From the NCBI RefSeq assembly GCF_001758225.1, contig NZ_MAST01000001.1, positions 419,126 to 483,125 of the forward strand: a stretch of 64,000 nt of DNA. The letters are read 5' to 3'. Position 1 is the stretch's first letter, and every line of letters starts with the position of its first letter. Positions 7,242 to 15,378 of the stretch are shown here, piece after piece. The notes under the pieces are model-generated. The model did not search any database. It was given only the letters and a program-made list of their open reading frames with translations, and was not told the DNA's origin. Source of the stretch: Humibacillus sp. DSM 29435 (lineage in GTDB: Bacteria; Actinomycetota; Actinomycetes; Actinomycetales; Dermatophilaceae). A program made the translations under genes and the position numbers.

Positions 7242-8740
7242 CGCGCCTGTACCGCCTTCTCGTAGAGCGAGGGGAGTCGCCCCTCGGGGTCGTACTGGTG
7301 TTTCACCGGTCGGTAGGCCGTGTCGCCGTAGAGCGCGGAGAAGGTGGCCAAGTCGTAGTAGGCGTCGGAGTAGAGCGACTTGTGGCCCCCCACGGAAGTC
7401 ACCTCGTGCTCGATCCGGCGGTTGACGTCGCCATCGGTGCCGCCGGGCTCGATCGCGACCGTCGACCAGAACCCGACATTGACGTAGGGCTCACCGTGGC
7501 GCATCGGGTAGAGCGGCCACGGCGGCTCGTCGGTGGCCGCAGCACCGACCTCGGCGGTCGCAGCTGGGGTCGGCTGCCGACCTTGCCCAGCAGCCGGCTG
7601 GGCGCGAAGGCGGATGGGGCAGAGCCAGATCGGCTCGATCGGCACCTCCCGAAGGAACCACGAGAGAAACTCGCTCGCACGCTCCAACGGGATCTCGACG
7701 TCCTGGATCACGCGCTCGCGGGCAGGCCTGTGCCGTCGCCGGTCGATGGCCGCCATGACGCCGTGCCCCTGCTCGAACGCGACGATCTTCCAGTACACGT
7801 CGCTGCGCAGCAGTCTCTTCGGCCAGAGCCGCCGCACGAGCGGATGCTGCGCTCCGAACGCGCGGCTGCACCAGAACCAGTCGGTGTCCCAGCGCCAGAG
7901 ATAGTCGTGGGCGGTGAGCACATCGGTGCGCCGCTGCTGGATCGAGCGGTAGAACACCTGCCGCCCGGTGTAGTCGCTCGGCCGGATGCGGCCCTCGAGG
8001 TCGTCGCTCCAGCGACCCAGGCTGAGATAGCACTCGGTGGCCGAGAACACGACTCCGTCGACGAAGTCGACGCGCTCCTGATCCCAGCGTTGCTCGGCCA
8101 CGACGGTGCCGATCGCCTGCACCAGCTCGTCGACCGAGGCGAAGCGCACGTGCCTCAGGTGAACGTAGGGCACCGCGCGCTCGAGCTCGATGACGAGGTC
8201 GAGCGCGTAGCCCAGGGAGCCGTAGGAGTTGGGGAAGGTGCGGAACAGCTCGGCGTGCTCGCCGTCGGGGCGTGCCGTGACCACCGTGCCAGCGCCGGTG
8301 AGGATGCGCATCTCGCGCACCGACTCGTGCGGCAGCCCGTTGCGGAACGACGATGCCTCGATGCCGAGGCCGGTGACTGCCCCCCCGATGGTGATGGTGC
8401 GCAGCTGGGGCACGACGAGGGGCACGAAGCCGTGGGGGAGCAGCAGGTCGACCAGTTCTTCGTACGTCGTCATGCCGCCCACCCGCGCGGTGGGGGTTTC
8501 CGTCTCCGAACCGGGGTCGAGCTCGATGAGGCCGTGGAAGGCCGAGACGTCGAGGCCTGTAGAGGTGTTTCTGGACCGGGCGCGAAAGAGGTTGGACGTC
8601 GACTTGGCCAGCCGTACCTGGCGACCGGAGGGTAGGTCGGCGTAAGCCCGTTCGATCGCCTCGAGTGCCCGCTCGTGCTGAGCAAGGGCCCGGGCGCGGT
8701 CGGGCGTAGGTGCCGCCGGTGCAACCGGAGAATAGGTCAC
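7238..8740 (-). CDS. tmsA: FAD-dependent oxidoreductase (10-methylene fatty acyl reductase, TmsA-like)
   Basis: A 500-residue flavoprotein with a PCMH-type FAD-binding domain (FAD_binding_4). The segment VPLVVPQLRTITIGGAVTG at about 105-125 and the PHESVREMRILTG that follows are the usual flavin-contact regions, as in the DHCR24/DWARF1 branch. With the coupled methyltransferase gene it forms the two-gene cassette known to convert oleate to 10-methylstearate, where this enzyme reduces the methylene intermediate using NADPH. It is first in the transcription unit; the start is GTG at 8740. No ribosome binding site is seen and a GATAAG element lies 8 nt upstream, so it may be leaderless. Function rests on homology plus gene pairing. 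Confidence 0.82.
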   Translation of the reverse strand: MTYSPVAPAAPTPDRARALAQHERALEAIERAYADLPSGRQVRLAKSTSNLFRARSRNTSTGLDVSAFHGLIELDPGSETETPTARVGGMTTYEELVDLLLPHGFVPLVVPQLRTITIGGAVTGLGIEASSFRNGLPHESVREMRILTGAGTVVTARPDGEHAELFRTFPNSYGSLGYALDLVIELERAVPYVHLRHVRFASVDELVQAIGTVVAEQRWDQERVDFVDGVVFSATECYLSLGRWSDDLEGRIRPSDYTGRQVFYRSIQQRRTDVLTAHDYLWRWDTDWFWCSRAFGAQHPLVRRLWPKRLLRSDVYWKIVAFEQGHGVMAAIDRRRHRPARERVIQDVEIPLERASEFLSWFLREVPIEPIWLCPIRLRAQPAAGQGRQPTPAATAEVGAAATDEPPWPLYPMRHGEPYVNVGFWSTVAIEPGGTDGDVNRRIEHEVTSVGGHKSLYSDAYYDLATFSALYGDTAYRPVKHQYDPEGRLPSLYEKAVQAR

Positions 8741-8864
8741 GACACCGTCTTATCAAATGAATCTGATGTTGTGCAGTGCCAGTGGCGTTGGACAGTAGGG
8801 GGCCGCGGTGTGCCTGGATGCCGTCGGCAGAAGTCGTGGCGCTGTCGGACCAGATCGCTGAAGC

Positions 8865-8888
8865 AACCCTTTCGCCGCCAGATGCGTC
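8865..8888 (+). promoter_or_regulatory. ECF-type promoter of the SigE-family sigma gene
   Basis: AACC at 8865-8868, 16 nt spacer, then CGTC at 8885-8888 (followed by TA). This is the classical ECF sigma promoter architecture (AAC-N16/17-CGTC) and suggests that the downstream sigma factor activates its own transcription. The start point would fall at about 8896, directly before the 13-bp tandem repeat. Confidence 0.6.
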
Positions 8889-8900
8889 TAGGGTCGGCGG

Positions 8901-8952
8901 CGCAGACGAAGGGCGCAGACGAAGGGCGCAGACGAAGGGCGCAGACGAAGGG
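8901..8952 (+). repeat. four perfect 13-bp tandem repeats in the sigma-factor leader
   Basis: Four uninterrupted copies of CGCAGACGAAGGG (8901, 8914, 8927, 8940). Each copy ends in a Shine-Dalgarno-like GAAGGG, and the last copy supplies the ribosome binding site of the gene starting at 8959. The array fills almost the whole predicted 5' untranslated leader. Copy number could change by slippage; because 13 is not a multiple of 3, any start upstream of the array would be frame-shifted by such a change. Confidence 0.9.
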
Positions 8953-8958
8953 GGGCGG

Positions 8959-9510
8959 ATGCGGCAGCACGACGACGACTATGTGGAGTGGGTGACGGCT
9001 CGCCAGGCCGGCCTGCTGCGTTTCGCGTACTTGCTGACCGGTGATTCGCATTCGGCCCAGGACCTCGTACAGACCGCCCTGGCCAAGGCCTACCTGAAGT
9101 GGGACACGCTGCGGGTCGAGACCTCGCGAGGAGCCTGGGTGCGGCGCATCATCGTCAACGAGCAGGCCAGCGTCTGGCGCCGCCCGTGGCGCCGGCACGA
9201 AGTGGTGAACACGCCCTATCTGGAGTTCATCGATGTCGGTGAGGTCTCGGTCGCCGGTCGAGCCGGTCCGATGGCGGCAGGCGGCGGTTGGCCGGAGGGT
9301 ACACAGCCGGGCGGGTTCGACTCCCAGCTCTGGGAAGTCGTCTGCAGCCTGCCTCCGCGGCAACGTGCCGCCGTCGTGCTCCGGTACTACGAGGAGCTCT
9401 CCGAACGAGAGACCGCTGATGTGCTCGGCTGCTCACTCGGAAACGTGAAGAGCCAGACCCACCGGGCGCTGGCAGCACTCCGTGTCAAGCTCGAGGAGGT
9501 GCGGTCATGA
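8959..9510 (+). CDS. ECF RNA polymerase sigma factor, SigE family
   Basis: A 183-residue ECF sigma factor. Region 2 includes LLRFAYLLTGDSHSAQDLVQTALAKAY (about 17-43) and WVRRIIVNEQASVWRR. Region 4 holds LPPRQRAAVVLRYYEELSERETADVLGCSLGNVKS (about 130-165). The actinobacterial SigE-family signature, MRQHDDDYVEWVTARQ, begins exactly at the ATG at 8959, which has a purine-rich ribosome binding site. The frame is open to 8776, but that extension translates the tandem repeat and is rejected. The stop overlaps the start of the next gene (ATGA), implying co-translation with a likely anti-sigma factor. An ECF promoter upstream suggests positive autoregulation. Confidence 0.9.
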   Translation: MRQHDDDYVEWVTARQAGLLRFAYLLTGDSHSAQDLVQTALAKAYLKWDTLRVETSRGAWVRRIIVNEQASVWRRPWRRHEVVNTPYLEFIDVGEVSVAGRAGPMAAGGGWPEGTQPGGFDSQLWEVVCSLPPRQRAAVVLRYYEELSERETADVLGCSLGNVKSQTHRALAALRVKLEEVRS

Positions 9511-10775
9511 GCCCTGCACAACGTGGCCGTCAGCTTGAGTCGGAGGTGTCCCCGGCCTTACGGCGAATCGCCGAGGCGACCTCACCCGAGAGGGCAGCGC
9601 CCGAGGGTGATGGGCTGGCCCGCGCAGCCATCGCCCAGGCGGTCGGGATCCGGCGGCGTCGACGTCTCGCCGGGGCGGCCGTGGCCGCAGCGGTGGTCGT
9701 GGCGGTTGCCGTTTCCCTCGTCATGCGTCCCGGATCTTCCGCACCGGTTCCGGCTGGTCCGACGATGGGAAGCGTCAGCCGCTCAGCGCCGACCGTCGGG
9801 GCCACGAAACCGGTGACGCCTCGGGTCACGGCTCGGGTCACGGCCAACCTGCCCGCTCTGCAGGAGTCTACGAGCCCATCGATCGTCGGCCGTGTTGTTC
9901 GGCCCTACGTCGTCGACGGGGTCTACCACGGCGAGTCGGGAACGGTGCGTCTCGGGAGCCAGGAACAGCTGCGCGGTCTTGTCGACGTGCTCAACCTCGC
10001 GGGCGGGGCTCGAGTGCTCAGGCTCGAGCCACCGGGTGGGCCAGTCAGCACCGTGGTGCAGAGCGCGGGAGGTCGCAAGGTGCTTAGCCTGCCGGCGGTG
10101 AGCGGCCCGACCGTGGCCGACGCCTCCGGTACGAGGTTCGCGATGCTCGACGTGGGCACCGAGTCGTTGACTCTCCGCGATCAGCGGGGAACGGTGCTGG
10201 AGCAGACGCCGGCACCTGGCATCCGTTCGATCGCCGGCTTTGCGGGTAACCGCGTTCTCGTCACGAACGACGCGGGCGCGGCGCTGTGGAACCTGGCGTC
10301 GGGAGCGGTCGAGCCGTGGACGAGCGATCGGGCCCTGGACGCCTCGGACGCCGCGGCGGCAGCTCTTCTGCTGTCGGGCGTCGACTCGGGGCTGTCTTGT
10401 TGGAGCGTGCGGTCGACGACCGAACGGGGGACGTCGGCGGCGTCTCACTGTGGCTCGGCTGTTCCCATTGCGCTCACGGCCGACGGTCGGTACGTGCTGG
10501 CGCGAGAAGAGCCGTCGAACGGACAGGAGCAGGTTCTCGTTCTTGACGCGTCTACCGGTGAGCCCGCTCTGGCCGTCGCCGTGGGCGAGGACGCGACCGT
10601 GACCCAGACCGGGTTCCGTATCGGGCAGGAGGAACTCGTGCTGGATGTCGTGGGACGCCAGGGTGGCCACCGGCTCGTCGGTTGCACCCTGAAGGGCCGG
10701 TGTGAGTCGTTGACGTCGACCGTCAGCGCAGAGACCTCGCGTGATCTGGAGCCCTACCTGCTGGTGCGCGACTGA
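9507..10775 (+). CDS. putative membrane-bound anti-sigma/sensor protein
   Basis: A 422-residue protein with a cytoplasmic N-terminus of about 50 residues, one transmembrane helix (about 53-73, rich in Ala/Val and preceded by RRRRR), a Pro/Thr/Ser-rich linker (80-120) and a large extracytoplasmic part. The outer part carries repeated hydrophobic-glycine strands, such as VLRLEPPGG, VLSLPAVSG and VLVLDASTG, suggestive of a beta-propeller. Its start overlaps the sigma gene by 4 bp. This topology and coupling fit a transmembrane anti-sigma factor that holds the ECF factor at the membrane, although the short cytoplasmic part shows no clear zinc-binding anti-sigma motif. Role inferred from context. 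Confidence 0.62.
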   Translation: MSPAQRGRQLESEVSPALRRIAEATSPERAAPEGDGLARAAIAQAVGIRRRRRLAGAAVAAAVVVAVAVSLVMRPGSSAPVPAGPTMGSVSRSAPTVGATKPVTPRVTARVTANLPALQESTSPSIVGRVVRPYVVDGVYHGESGTVRLGSQEQLRGLVDVLNLAGGARVLRLEPPGGPVSTVVQSAGGRKVLSLPAVSGPTVADASGTRFAMLDVGTESLTLRDQRGTVLEQTPAPGIRSIAGFAGNRVLVTNDAGAALWNLASGAVEPWTSDRALDASDAAAAALLLSGVDSGLSCWSVRSTTERGTSAASHCGSAVPIALTADGRYVLAREEPSNGQEQVLVLDASTGEPALAVAVGEDATVTQTGFRIGQEELVLDVVGRQGGHRLVGCTLKGRCESLTSTVSAETSRDLEPYLLVRD

Positions 10776-10836
10776 CTCCTGCTGTCGTTTCGAGCCCGTC
10801 GTCAAGGATGCCGTCGAGCAGGCGCCGACCGGCCGG

Positions 10837-12426
10837 TCACGGGCTGTGGTCGGGTGGCCCGGTGGTGAAGGTGGTGCGCCAGCGCTGCCAGGTGTGCCAG
10901 GTGTGCCAGGTGACGCCGGTGTCGGTGATGGTCGCGGTGAGATGCTTCTCGTGGACGTAGATGTGGTGTCGCCGGCACAACAGGGCGAGGTTGCCCAGAC
11001 AGGTGGTGCCGCCATCGATCCAATGCCGCACGTGGTGGGCGTCGGTCCATTGGGCGGGGGTGGAGCAGCCCGGGAACGAGCAGCCCTTGTCGCGGAGCCA
11101 CAGGGCGGTGCGCATGGCCCGGGTGACGAGGCGTTCTTCCCGACCGACGTCCAATGGTTGGGAGTCGGAACCGAGGACGACGGGGATGATCGTGGCGTCG
11201 CACGCCATCCGGCGCACGATGGCGGCGCTGAGCACGTCACCACTCAGACACGACCCACCACCCGGTTTGGGCTTGGTCGTGGCCCAGTCCGGTGGGCAGC
11301 CGTTCGCGGCCCAGTCCCGCAGGGTCTCGAAGCCCATCGTGACGACGATCTTGGCCTTGTCCGTCGACGGCACTTCATTGGGTGATGAGACCCCGCGGGC
11401 GACGAGGTCGAGCAGGGCGTCCATCCGGCGCTGGTGCGGTGGTCGGGGGTCGTCCTCGATCTTCACCCCGGCCTCGTCAGTCAATGGGCGGGGTGCGGAC
11501 AGGGGGTCGATCGCGGCCTTGAGGGTCGCGGCGCCTTCGGGGTCGAGAGTGCCGCTCATTCCGACCATCCCGGCCGCGTTCGGGCTGGTGAACCACAGGC
11601 CGCGCGCGTCTCGGCGTTTCTGGTCGTGTTCGTCCGCGTTCTTCGGGGGGCGGACCTGGTCGGCGAGCTCCCGGGCGAGCCTGGCGAGCTGTTCCCACCG
11701 CAGCAGGGGTGCTTGTTCGGTGAGGTGGGTGACGGCTTGGGCGAGGTCGCCGGGGTCAGCGACGGGCTTGAGGCGGTGGAAGAAGTCGATGACCTGTGCG
11801 GCCTTACCGACGGTGACCCGCCCGGTCTGAGTCTGCTGTCCCGCGGCGGCGGTGTCGCCGGCGGTTCCGCCGGTGACGGCCTCGCGCAGCTGGGCCCAAC
11901 GGGGCTCGTTGAACGCGGCCCCACACGTCACGACCGCTTTGGCAGCGCTGGCGGTCAGAGTGGGGTCGACCGTGCGCAACCAGTCGACCCGCGACAGGCC
12001 ACCCGGGGAAGCCACGCCGCGGGCCTCGAGCTGGGTCACCAGGCGCACCAGGTTGACCTCCTTGTGGTGTTCCACGGCGCCGAGCTGGGTCACCGACTCG
12101 AGCAGGTCAGGCTCGCTCATCCGGGCCGGTTCCATCTGGGGACGGTCCAGGCTCGCGGCCGCGAACGCGAACCCCGACGCGTACGCGCCGGACACGTTCG
12201 ACCAGTTCGCCCAATGGACCGTCAACGGCTCCGGGAACTCCCGTGAAAGCCGCGAGGCGCCTGTCGAAGCCGCCCCGGGCACCGGCCTTGGAGCCGGATC
12301 AGCGGCATCCGTGCTGGGGGTGGACCAGAACCCGGCCGCCGCGGTGCCCCCGGTGGCACGCTGGCTCGACTCGAGATCGGCCAGCTGCTGCCGGAGCCTC
12401 TCGAGAAGCGAACCCTTCGTGTTCAT
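10837..12426 (-). CDS. DUF222 domain protein with C-terminal HNH endonuclease motif
   Basis: A 529-residue member of the DUF222/13E12-repeat family, present in many copies in actinobacterial genomes. DUF222 covers roughly residues 60-380. The C-terminal HNH module shows CSFPGCSTPAQWTDAHHVRHW, then NLALLCRRHH (about 455-500), with the Cys pairs and His residues expected for zinc binding and catalysis. The tail contains a short WHTWHTWQRW repeat arising from a small CCAGGTGTG tandem at about 10890-10913. A TAGGGT (12434-12439, minus strand) lies 7 nt from the ATG and no ribosome binding site is seen, so the message is probably leaderless. Its biological role, selfish element versus nuclease, is not established. 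Confidence 0.9.
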   Translation of the reverse strand: MNTKGSLLERLRQQLADLESSQRATGGTAAAGFWSTPSTDAADPAPRPVPGAASTGASRLSREFPEPLTVHWANWSNVSGAYASGFAFAAASLDRPQMEPARMSEPDLLESVTQLGAVEHHKEVNLVRLVTQLEARGVASPGGLSRVDWLRTVDPTLTASAAKAVVTCGAAFNEPRWAQLREAVTGGTAGDTAAAGQQTQTGRVTVGKAAQVIDFFHRLKPVADPGDLAQAVTHLTEQAPLLRWEQLARLARELADQVRPPKNADEHDQKRRDARGLWFTSPNAAGMVGMSGTLDPEGAATLKAAIDPLSAPRPLTDEAGVKIEDDPRPPHQRRMDALLDLVARGVSSPNEVPSTDKAKIVVTMGFETLRDWAANGCPPDWATTKPKPGGGSCLSGDVLSAAIVRRMACDATIIPVVLGSDSQPLDVGREERLVTRAMRTALWLRDKGCSFPGCSTPAQWTDAHHVRHWIDGGTTCLGNLALLCRRHHIYVHEKHLTATITDTGVTWHTWHTWQRWRTTFTTGPPDHSP

Positions 12427-12564
12427 GACTCAAACCCTAGAGGCCACCACCGACACTCCCCAGCGCGCGGAATCGGCTTGTCCACAACCGAACTGGCTAC
12501 TCGACTGTACGAAAGTGGCCACTCGACCTGAGCGCTGCGGCCACGAGGTCGTGGAGTGGGAAGC

Positions 12565-13350
12565 TCAGGGGCAGTGCCAGCCAGTTGCCCCTCCTGACTG
12601 CAGCGCGAAGCGCGTGGCTTCGCCGACAATTCCGTCGGGCACGTTGCCGGTCGCTCGCTGGAACCGCTTCACCACGGCTGCAGTCTGCCGCCCGAACGAC
12701 CCGTCAACCGAGATCGTGCACCCCTGTGAGCGAAGGGCCCGTTGCAGCGTCACGACGTCGGCACCCCTTGATCCGGCCCGTAGTGTGCGCCCGCTCAGGG
12801 CGCGGCTGATGATCGTCACCCATACGACACGGTCGACCCGGCCTGAGGTGTCGACGACGCCTTCGGTGCCACGCGCGACGTTGAGAATGGCAGCCCTGGT
12901 CTGTGGCCCGTACGATCCGTCGACGATGACAGGCCCCAGCTTTGCGTCGTTCAGGAGGCACTGCAGGGCTGCAACGGGAGCCCCCTCGTCTCCCGGTCGC
13001 AACAGCGGATAGGAGGGCAGGGTCCGCTGACAGTCAACCTTGGCGGGCGTCACCGCGCTTGGCTGAGCCGAGGGTGAGGTCGTCGGCGCCTGGGCCGCGG
13101 AGGTCGGCGTCGTCGGGACGGCGGATGAGCTCGCACTGCCTGCCGACACCGCGCCGGTGGAGGGCACAGCGGCCCCGGTGGGTGATGCGCCTGTCGCCGA
13201 AGAGGTGACGACCGGGCCGGTCGGTGCCGAAGGGGCGTTGGCGGTGCAACCCGTGAGTGCCATGACTCCGGCGCAGAGCAACGTCGACAGCGTGGCGGCC
13301 CGGCCGGCAGAGATCGTGTCACGGGTAGCGTGTCGAGCCGTCGATCGCAT
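12565..13350 (-). CDS. lipoprotein with two peptidoglycan-binding domains
   Basis: A 261-residue exported protein. The signal peptide ends in the lipobox ALTGC at about residues 28-32, followed by a long Ser/Thr/Pro/Ala-rich linker (35-95). Two PG_binding_1 domains follow, recognised by LRPGDEGAPVAALQCLLND...VDGSYGPQTRAAI and AGSRGADVVTLQRALRSQG...VDGSFGRQTAAVV. It is expected to be anchored to the membrane and bind cell-wall peptidoglycan, with no catalytic domain. The frame is open upstream to 13539, but the ATG at 13350 has an AAGAGGG ribosome binding site and starts a clean signal sequence. Monocistronic between unrelated genes. Confidence 0.87.
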   Translation of the reverse strand: MRSTARHATRDTISAGRAATLSTLLCAGVMALTGCTANAPSAPTGPVVTSSATGASPTGAAVPSTGAVSAGSASSSAVPTTPTSAAQAPTTSPSAQPSAVTPAKVDCQRTLPSYPLLRPGDEGAPVAALQCLLNDAKLGPVIVDGSYGPQTRAAILNVARGTEGVVDTSGRVDRVVWVTIISRALSGRTLRAGSRGADVVTLQRALRSQGCTISVDGSFGRQTAAVVKRFQRATGNVPDGIVGEATRFALQSGGATGWHCP

Positions 13351-13514
13351 GGTCGCCCTCTTCTCGGGTCGGTTCTCGCGCACCGCCATATCCGCTGCCG
13401 GTGAAAATCGCACCCGCGGCCTCGATACCAAGACGCGCGCCGGCGGTGCAAGGTTGCGTGGGTCCTCGAGAAAACTCATGGTGAGGGTGGCCGCGCGCCG
13501 ATAGTTTGACCCGC

Positions 13515-14045
13515 GTGACAACCGAACGCACTGACCCACCGCTGGCGACCGACGAAGCCACCACCCTGGTCGCCTTTCTTGACTACCACCGCGACACGTT
13601 GCGGATGAAGACCGAAGGGCTGACGCAGGGGCAGCTGGCGCAGCCGCTCGCGCCGTCGAGCCTCACCCTCGCCGGCCTGTTGAAGCACCTGGCGCTCGTC
13701 GAGACCAGCTGGTTCGACGAGGTGCTGCACGGTCGGCCGATGGGGGAGCCGTGGTCTGAAGTCGACTGGGATGCCGACCCCGACTGGGAGTTTCGCACCG
13801 CCGCCGACGACAGCCCCGAACAGCTGCGGGCGATGCTGGATGCCGCTGTCGAGCAGTCACGGCGCAACATCGACGAAGCCTTGGCCGCCGGGGGTCTCGA
13901 CCATCTGTCGGTGACGCTTGACCGGAAGGAGAACCAGCAGTTCAGCCTGCGCTGGATCCTGCTGCACCTCATCGAGGAGTACGCCCGCCACAACGGGCAT
14001 GCCGACTTCCTGCGTGAGGCCATCGACGGCGTCACGGGCGAGTGA
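13515..14045 (+). CDS. DUF664/DinB-fold protein
   Basis: A protein of about 176 residues of the DinB/YfiT-like four-helix superfamily, DUF664 branch. Expected metal-site histidines are in LLKHLALVE (about 52-60) and EEYARHNGHADFLRE near the C-terminus. Members include mycothiol- and bacillithiol-dependent enzymes such as S-transferases and maleylpyruvate isomerase, so a thiol-dependent transferase is plausible in an actinobacterium; the substrate is unknown. A TTG at 13506 is possible, but the GTG at 13515 sits 7 nt after a TAGTTT (-10-like, 13502-13507), supporting a leaderless start there. A second DUF664 protein is at 43149-43676. Confidence 0.82.
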   Translation: MTTERTDPPLATDEATTLVAFLDYHRDTLRMKTEGLTQGQLAQPLAPSSLTLAGLLKHLALVETSWFDEVLHGRPMGEPWSEVDWDADPDWEFRTAADDSPEQLRAMLDAAVEQSRRNIDEALAAGGLDHLSVTLDRKENQQFSLRWILLHLIEEYARHNGHADFLREAIDGVTGE

Positions 14046-14054
14046 CCGCGCCGG

Positions 14055-15338
14055 TCACGGCGAGGCGCGACGTAGGCAGAACCGTCGCAGGGCCTCAGTC
14101 GGCATGATCTCGGCGAGCTCTCGGTAGCGGCGACCCGCAGCTTTACGACGACCCGTGCGCCACGCAATGTCGGCCAGCGTCAGGCTCGCGTCGCGGCTCG
14201 CGTACGTAGCTGAGTCTGCCTCGAGGTCCGCCAGCTCGTCCTCGACCCGTTCGAGTGAGGTGCCCGCGTCGCTGTCCGTCGGCAGCGTTCCGGCGAGGAT
14301 GCCGTGGGCTGTCGCCGCGAGCCGAGCGACCCGTACCGACGGGGCCGGCCACACCCCTTCCAGGGCGTGGTAGAGCGACACGACCTGTGACCAGTCGGTG
14401 TCATCGAAGCTGCTTGGGCTCGAATGCAACCCGGCGATCGCAGCTTGGATGGCGAACCGGCCGCTGCCTCGAGTCGCGAAGGTGGCGTCGGTCAGGCCGG
14501 CGGCGAGCAGCCCGCGGTCCCACAACGATCGGTCGACCTCGTCGAGGGGCAACGCAGTGCCCGAGTCGTCGAGTCGGGCCGAACGTCGGGCGAGGCCGAG
14601 TCGGATGACGGCTCGCAGCCCCCGCACCTCCGGATCGTCTGGGAAGGCCCGCACCAGCGAGTCGGCGATCGACAGTGACTGGGCACCCGTGTCGTCGAAC
14701 GCGGTGGCAGGGTCGAGGCTGGTGCGGTGCGCGACGGTGAACATGCCTGCCACGCAGGCGAGCACGACCGGCAGCCGAGTCTTCGCCTCGGCTCGACCCG
14801 GAACGCGGAACTCGCCACGCGCCTGGGCCAGTGCCTTCTTGGCCCGGGTGAGCCGAGCGGCCGTGGCGGCGTTCTGCAGTCCGAGGTGGTGGGCGATCTC
14901 GGGCACCGAGAGGCCGCACACCACGCGTAGGGCCAGTACCATCTGCGAGCTGGGCGTGAGCGCGTCGTCACAGGCCACGAACAGCAGGGCGACCCGGTCG
15001 TCCAGGTCGTCACCGAACCCGGAGTCCGGGGCGTCGTCGGGTAGTTCGGGGGTAGCCATGGCACGCCAGGTCGCTTCGGTCGGATCCGTCTCGGGCGGAA
15101 GGAGCGTGGGCGCCAGTCGCCGCTCCACCGCCCGGCGCCGGGTCTCGTCGACCCAGGCCCGTTTGGCTACAGCGGTGCACCAGGCGGCGAACGAGTCGAT
15201 GTGACCGTCGTGAGCGGCGGCGCGTGCGACCGCCTCGGCCGCGTACTCCTCGGCCTCGTCGAGACTTCCCGTGAACGAGGCCAGGGCCCGCACGACGCGG
15301 GGCCAGGCATCGTCGAACTCGCTTCGGGTCGGCCGCAT
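14055..15338 (-). CDS. ECF42-type RNA polymerase sigma factor
   Basis: A 427-residue sigma factor. Sigma-2 is at the N-terminus (SLDEAEEYAAEAVARAAAHDGHIDSFAAWCTAVAKR), sigma-4 at about 150-200 (MVLALRVVCGLSVPEIAHHLGLQNAATAARLTRAKKAL), and a long C-terminal extension contains the DUF6596/TPR-like helices typical of ECF42. The gene directly upstream in the same direction (15379-15774) encodes a YCII/DGPF protein, the hallmark partner of ECF42, 40 bp away. The conserved VIYLVFNEG motif of the extension is not obvious here, so this is a divergent member. Reported ECF42 systems control their own DGPF genes; the signal is unknown. Confidence 0.87.
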   Translation of the reverse strand: MRPTRSEFDDAWPRVVRALASFTGSLDEAEEYAAEAVARAAAHDGHIDSFAAWCTAVAKRAWVDETRRRAVERRLAPTLLPPETDPTEATWRAMATPELPDDAPDSGFGDDLDDRVALLFVACDDALTPSSQMVLALRVVCGLSVPEIAHHLGLQNAATAARLTRAKKALAQARGEFRVPGRAEAKTRLPVVLACVAGMFTVAHRTSLDPATAFDDTGAQSLSIADSLVRAFPDDPEVRGLRAVIRLGLARRSARLDDSGTALPLDEVDRSLWDRGLLAAGLTDATFATRGSGRFAIQAAIAGLHSSPSSFDDTDWSQVVSLYHALEGVWPAPSVRVARLAATAHGILAGTLPTDSDAGTSLERVEDELADLEADSATYASRDASLTLADIAWRTGRRKAAGRRYRELAEIMPTEALRRFCLRRASP

Positions 15339-15378
15339 CGCGCCATTGTGCCGCCTTGAGCCGACTACCCGATAAAGG

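Noticed and set aside
7298..8756. Long open frames on both strands inside tmsA
   Set aside because: Both are shadows of the FAD oxidoreductase, with compositions typical of out-of-frame GC-rich translation and no recognised domain.
8776..8958. Longer N-terminus for the SigE-family sigma factor
   Set aside because: It would translate the 13-bp tandem repeat and the ECF promoter; family homology and the ribosome binding site begin at 8959.
10837..12426. DUF222/HNH gene as part of a mobile element or intein
   Set aside because: No flanking inverted repeats, target duplications, recombinase or split host gene is visible; such genes are ordinary multicopy genes in actinobacteria.
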